A stretch of DNA of 6,589 bases, from assembly GCA_028707745.1 (NCBI GenBank), contig JAQWAJ010000101.1, forward strand, positions 1 to 6,589. Direction: 5' to 3'. Each line of letters opens with the position of its first letter. Positions within the stretch are counted from its first letter, which is position 1. Shown here one piece after another: positions 6,102 to 6,589 of this stretch. This DNA comes from Bacteroidales bacterium (GTDB taxonomy: Bacteria; Bacteroidota; Bacteroidia; Bacteroidales; UBA12481). Both the position numbers and the translations under genes were made by a program. The notes under the pieces were generated by a model. That model saw nothing but the letters and a program-made list of their open reading frames with translations. It searched no databases and was not told the DNA's origin.

Positions 6102-6127
6102 CATCTCATTAAATCAGATTGTATAAG

Positions 6128-6589
6128 ATGTATCAAGCATATCAGAAGACCATTACCTTAAACGATGGGCGGACGATAACCATTGAAACCGGTAAACTTG
6201 CCAAGCAGGCTGACGGTTCGGTGGTAGTGACCATGGGTAAGACCATGATCCTGGCGGCAGTTTGTGCCTCCAAAACGGCAAAAGAAGGTGTTGACTTCAT
6301 GCCGCTCAGTGTTGAATATAAAGAAAAATTTGCTGCAGCCGGGCGTTTCCCGGGAGGCTTCATGAAACGGGAAGCCCGCCCGAATGACAATGAAATTCTG
6401 GTTTCCCGCCTGGTTGACCGCGCTTTGCGCCCTCTGTTCCCCGACGATTACCATGCAGAAGTTTTTGTGTCAATCACCCTTTTATCGGGTGATCCTAGCT
6501 GTCCGCCGGATGCACTGGCAGGACTAGCTGCTTCGGCAGCATTTGCCCTGACTGACATTCCGTTTGGAGGTCCGATCAGTGAAGTCCGT
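6128..6589 (+). CDS. pnp: Polyribonucleotide nucleotidyltransferase (PNPase), N-terminal part
   Basis: The frame from ATG 6128 runs 154 codons without a stop to the window edge; full-length PNPase is about 700 residues, so the gene continues downstream. PNPase degrades RNA 3' to 5' by phosphorolysis in the cytoplasm. The visible part is the first RNase PH-like domain: a [19 protein letters not shown] region (13-31), [18 protein letters not shown] (56-73), [11 protein letters not shown] (75-85), [17 protein letters not shown] (89-105), and [20 protein letters not shown] (127-146). The RNA-contacting loop that reads FFRR in E. coli PNPase reads FMKR here (78-81). The gene lies 26 bases after the rpsO terminator. 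I see no separate consensus promoter in that gap, so expression may depend on read-through from rpsO or on a promoter I cannot recognise. Confidence 0.97.
   Translation, partial: MYQAYQKTITLNDGRTITIETGKLAKQADGSVVVTMGKTMILAAVCASKTAKEGVDFMPLSVEYKEKFAAAGRFPGGFMKREARPNDNEILVSRLVDRALRPLFPDDYHAEVFVSITLLSGDPSCPPDALAGLAASAAFALTDIPFGGPISEVR

Noticed and set aside
6142..6454. Two overlapping minus-strand open frames near the right end
   Set aside because: They lie opposite the clearly conserved pnp reading frame and show no family features.

Overview
The window most likely comes from a Bacteroidota (Bacteroidetes) genome, probably of the Bacteroidales type. The evidence is a DUF2851-type C-terminus, S15 and PNPase proteins of Bacteroidetes character, a promoter of the form TTTG / TAnnTTTG ahead of rpsO, A-rich rather than strong Shine-Dalgarno leaders, and a run of small lipoproteins. 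Every supported gene is on the + strand, and I found no RNA genes, insertion sequences or CRISPR arrays. No stretch longer than about 140 bases lacks a gene.

Layout. Positions 1-405 hold the 3' end of a DUF2851-family gene that begins upstream. Positions 430-1341 hold an RmlD-like SDR oxidoreductase. A five-gene, closely spaced run of predicted lipoproteins follows: a Cys-rich lipoprotein (1396-1890), a serpin (1917-3197), a second serpin (3203-4438), a paralogue of the Cys-rich lipoprotein (4440-4940) and an unrecognised lipoprotein (4976-5656). After a 135-base spacer with a good promoter come rpsO (5792-6061), a symmetrical hairpin terminator (6068-6101), and the first 154 codons of pnp, which runs off the end at 6589.

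How the genes fit together. rmlD-like, rpsO and pnp are housekeeping or widely conserved genes. The lipoprotein run between them looks like an accessory cassette. Gaps of 26, 5, 1 and 35 bases suggest one transcript. The order is Cys-rich, serpin, serpin, Cys-rich, lipoprotein. All five carry a lipobox cysteine, so they should be membrane-anchored on the periplasmic side or exported to the cell surface. The two serpins have inhibitory-type hinges and reactive-centre loops of standard length but different P1 regions, so the cassette is best read as an envelope-anchored protease-inhibitor locus with at least two specificities. The roles of the Cys-rich pair and of the fifth lipoprotein are unknown.

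Most striking feature. The hydrophobic core of the first serpin's signal peptide is encoded by a nine-copy, 9-base tandem repeat (1950-2030, GTTGTAATG/GTTGTAAGG). It reads as Val-Val-Met or Val-Val-Arg units and could change signal-peptide length without breaking the frame.
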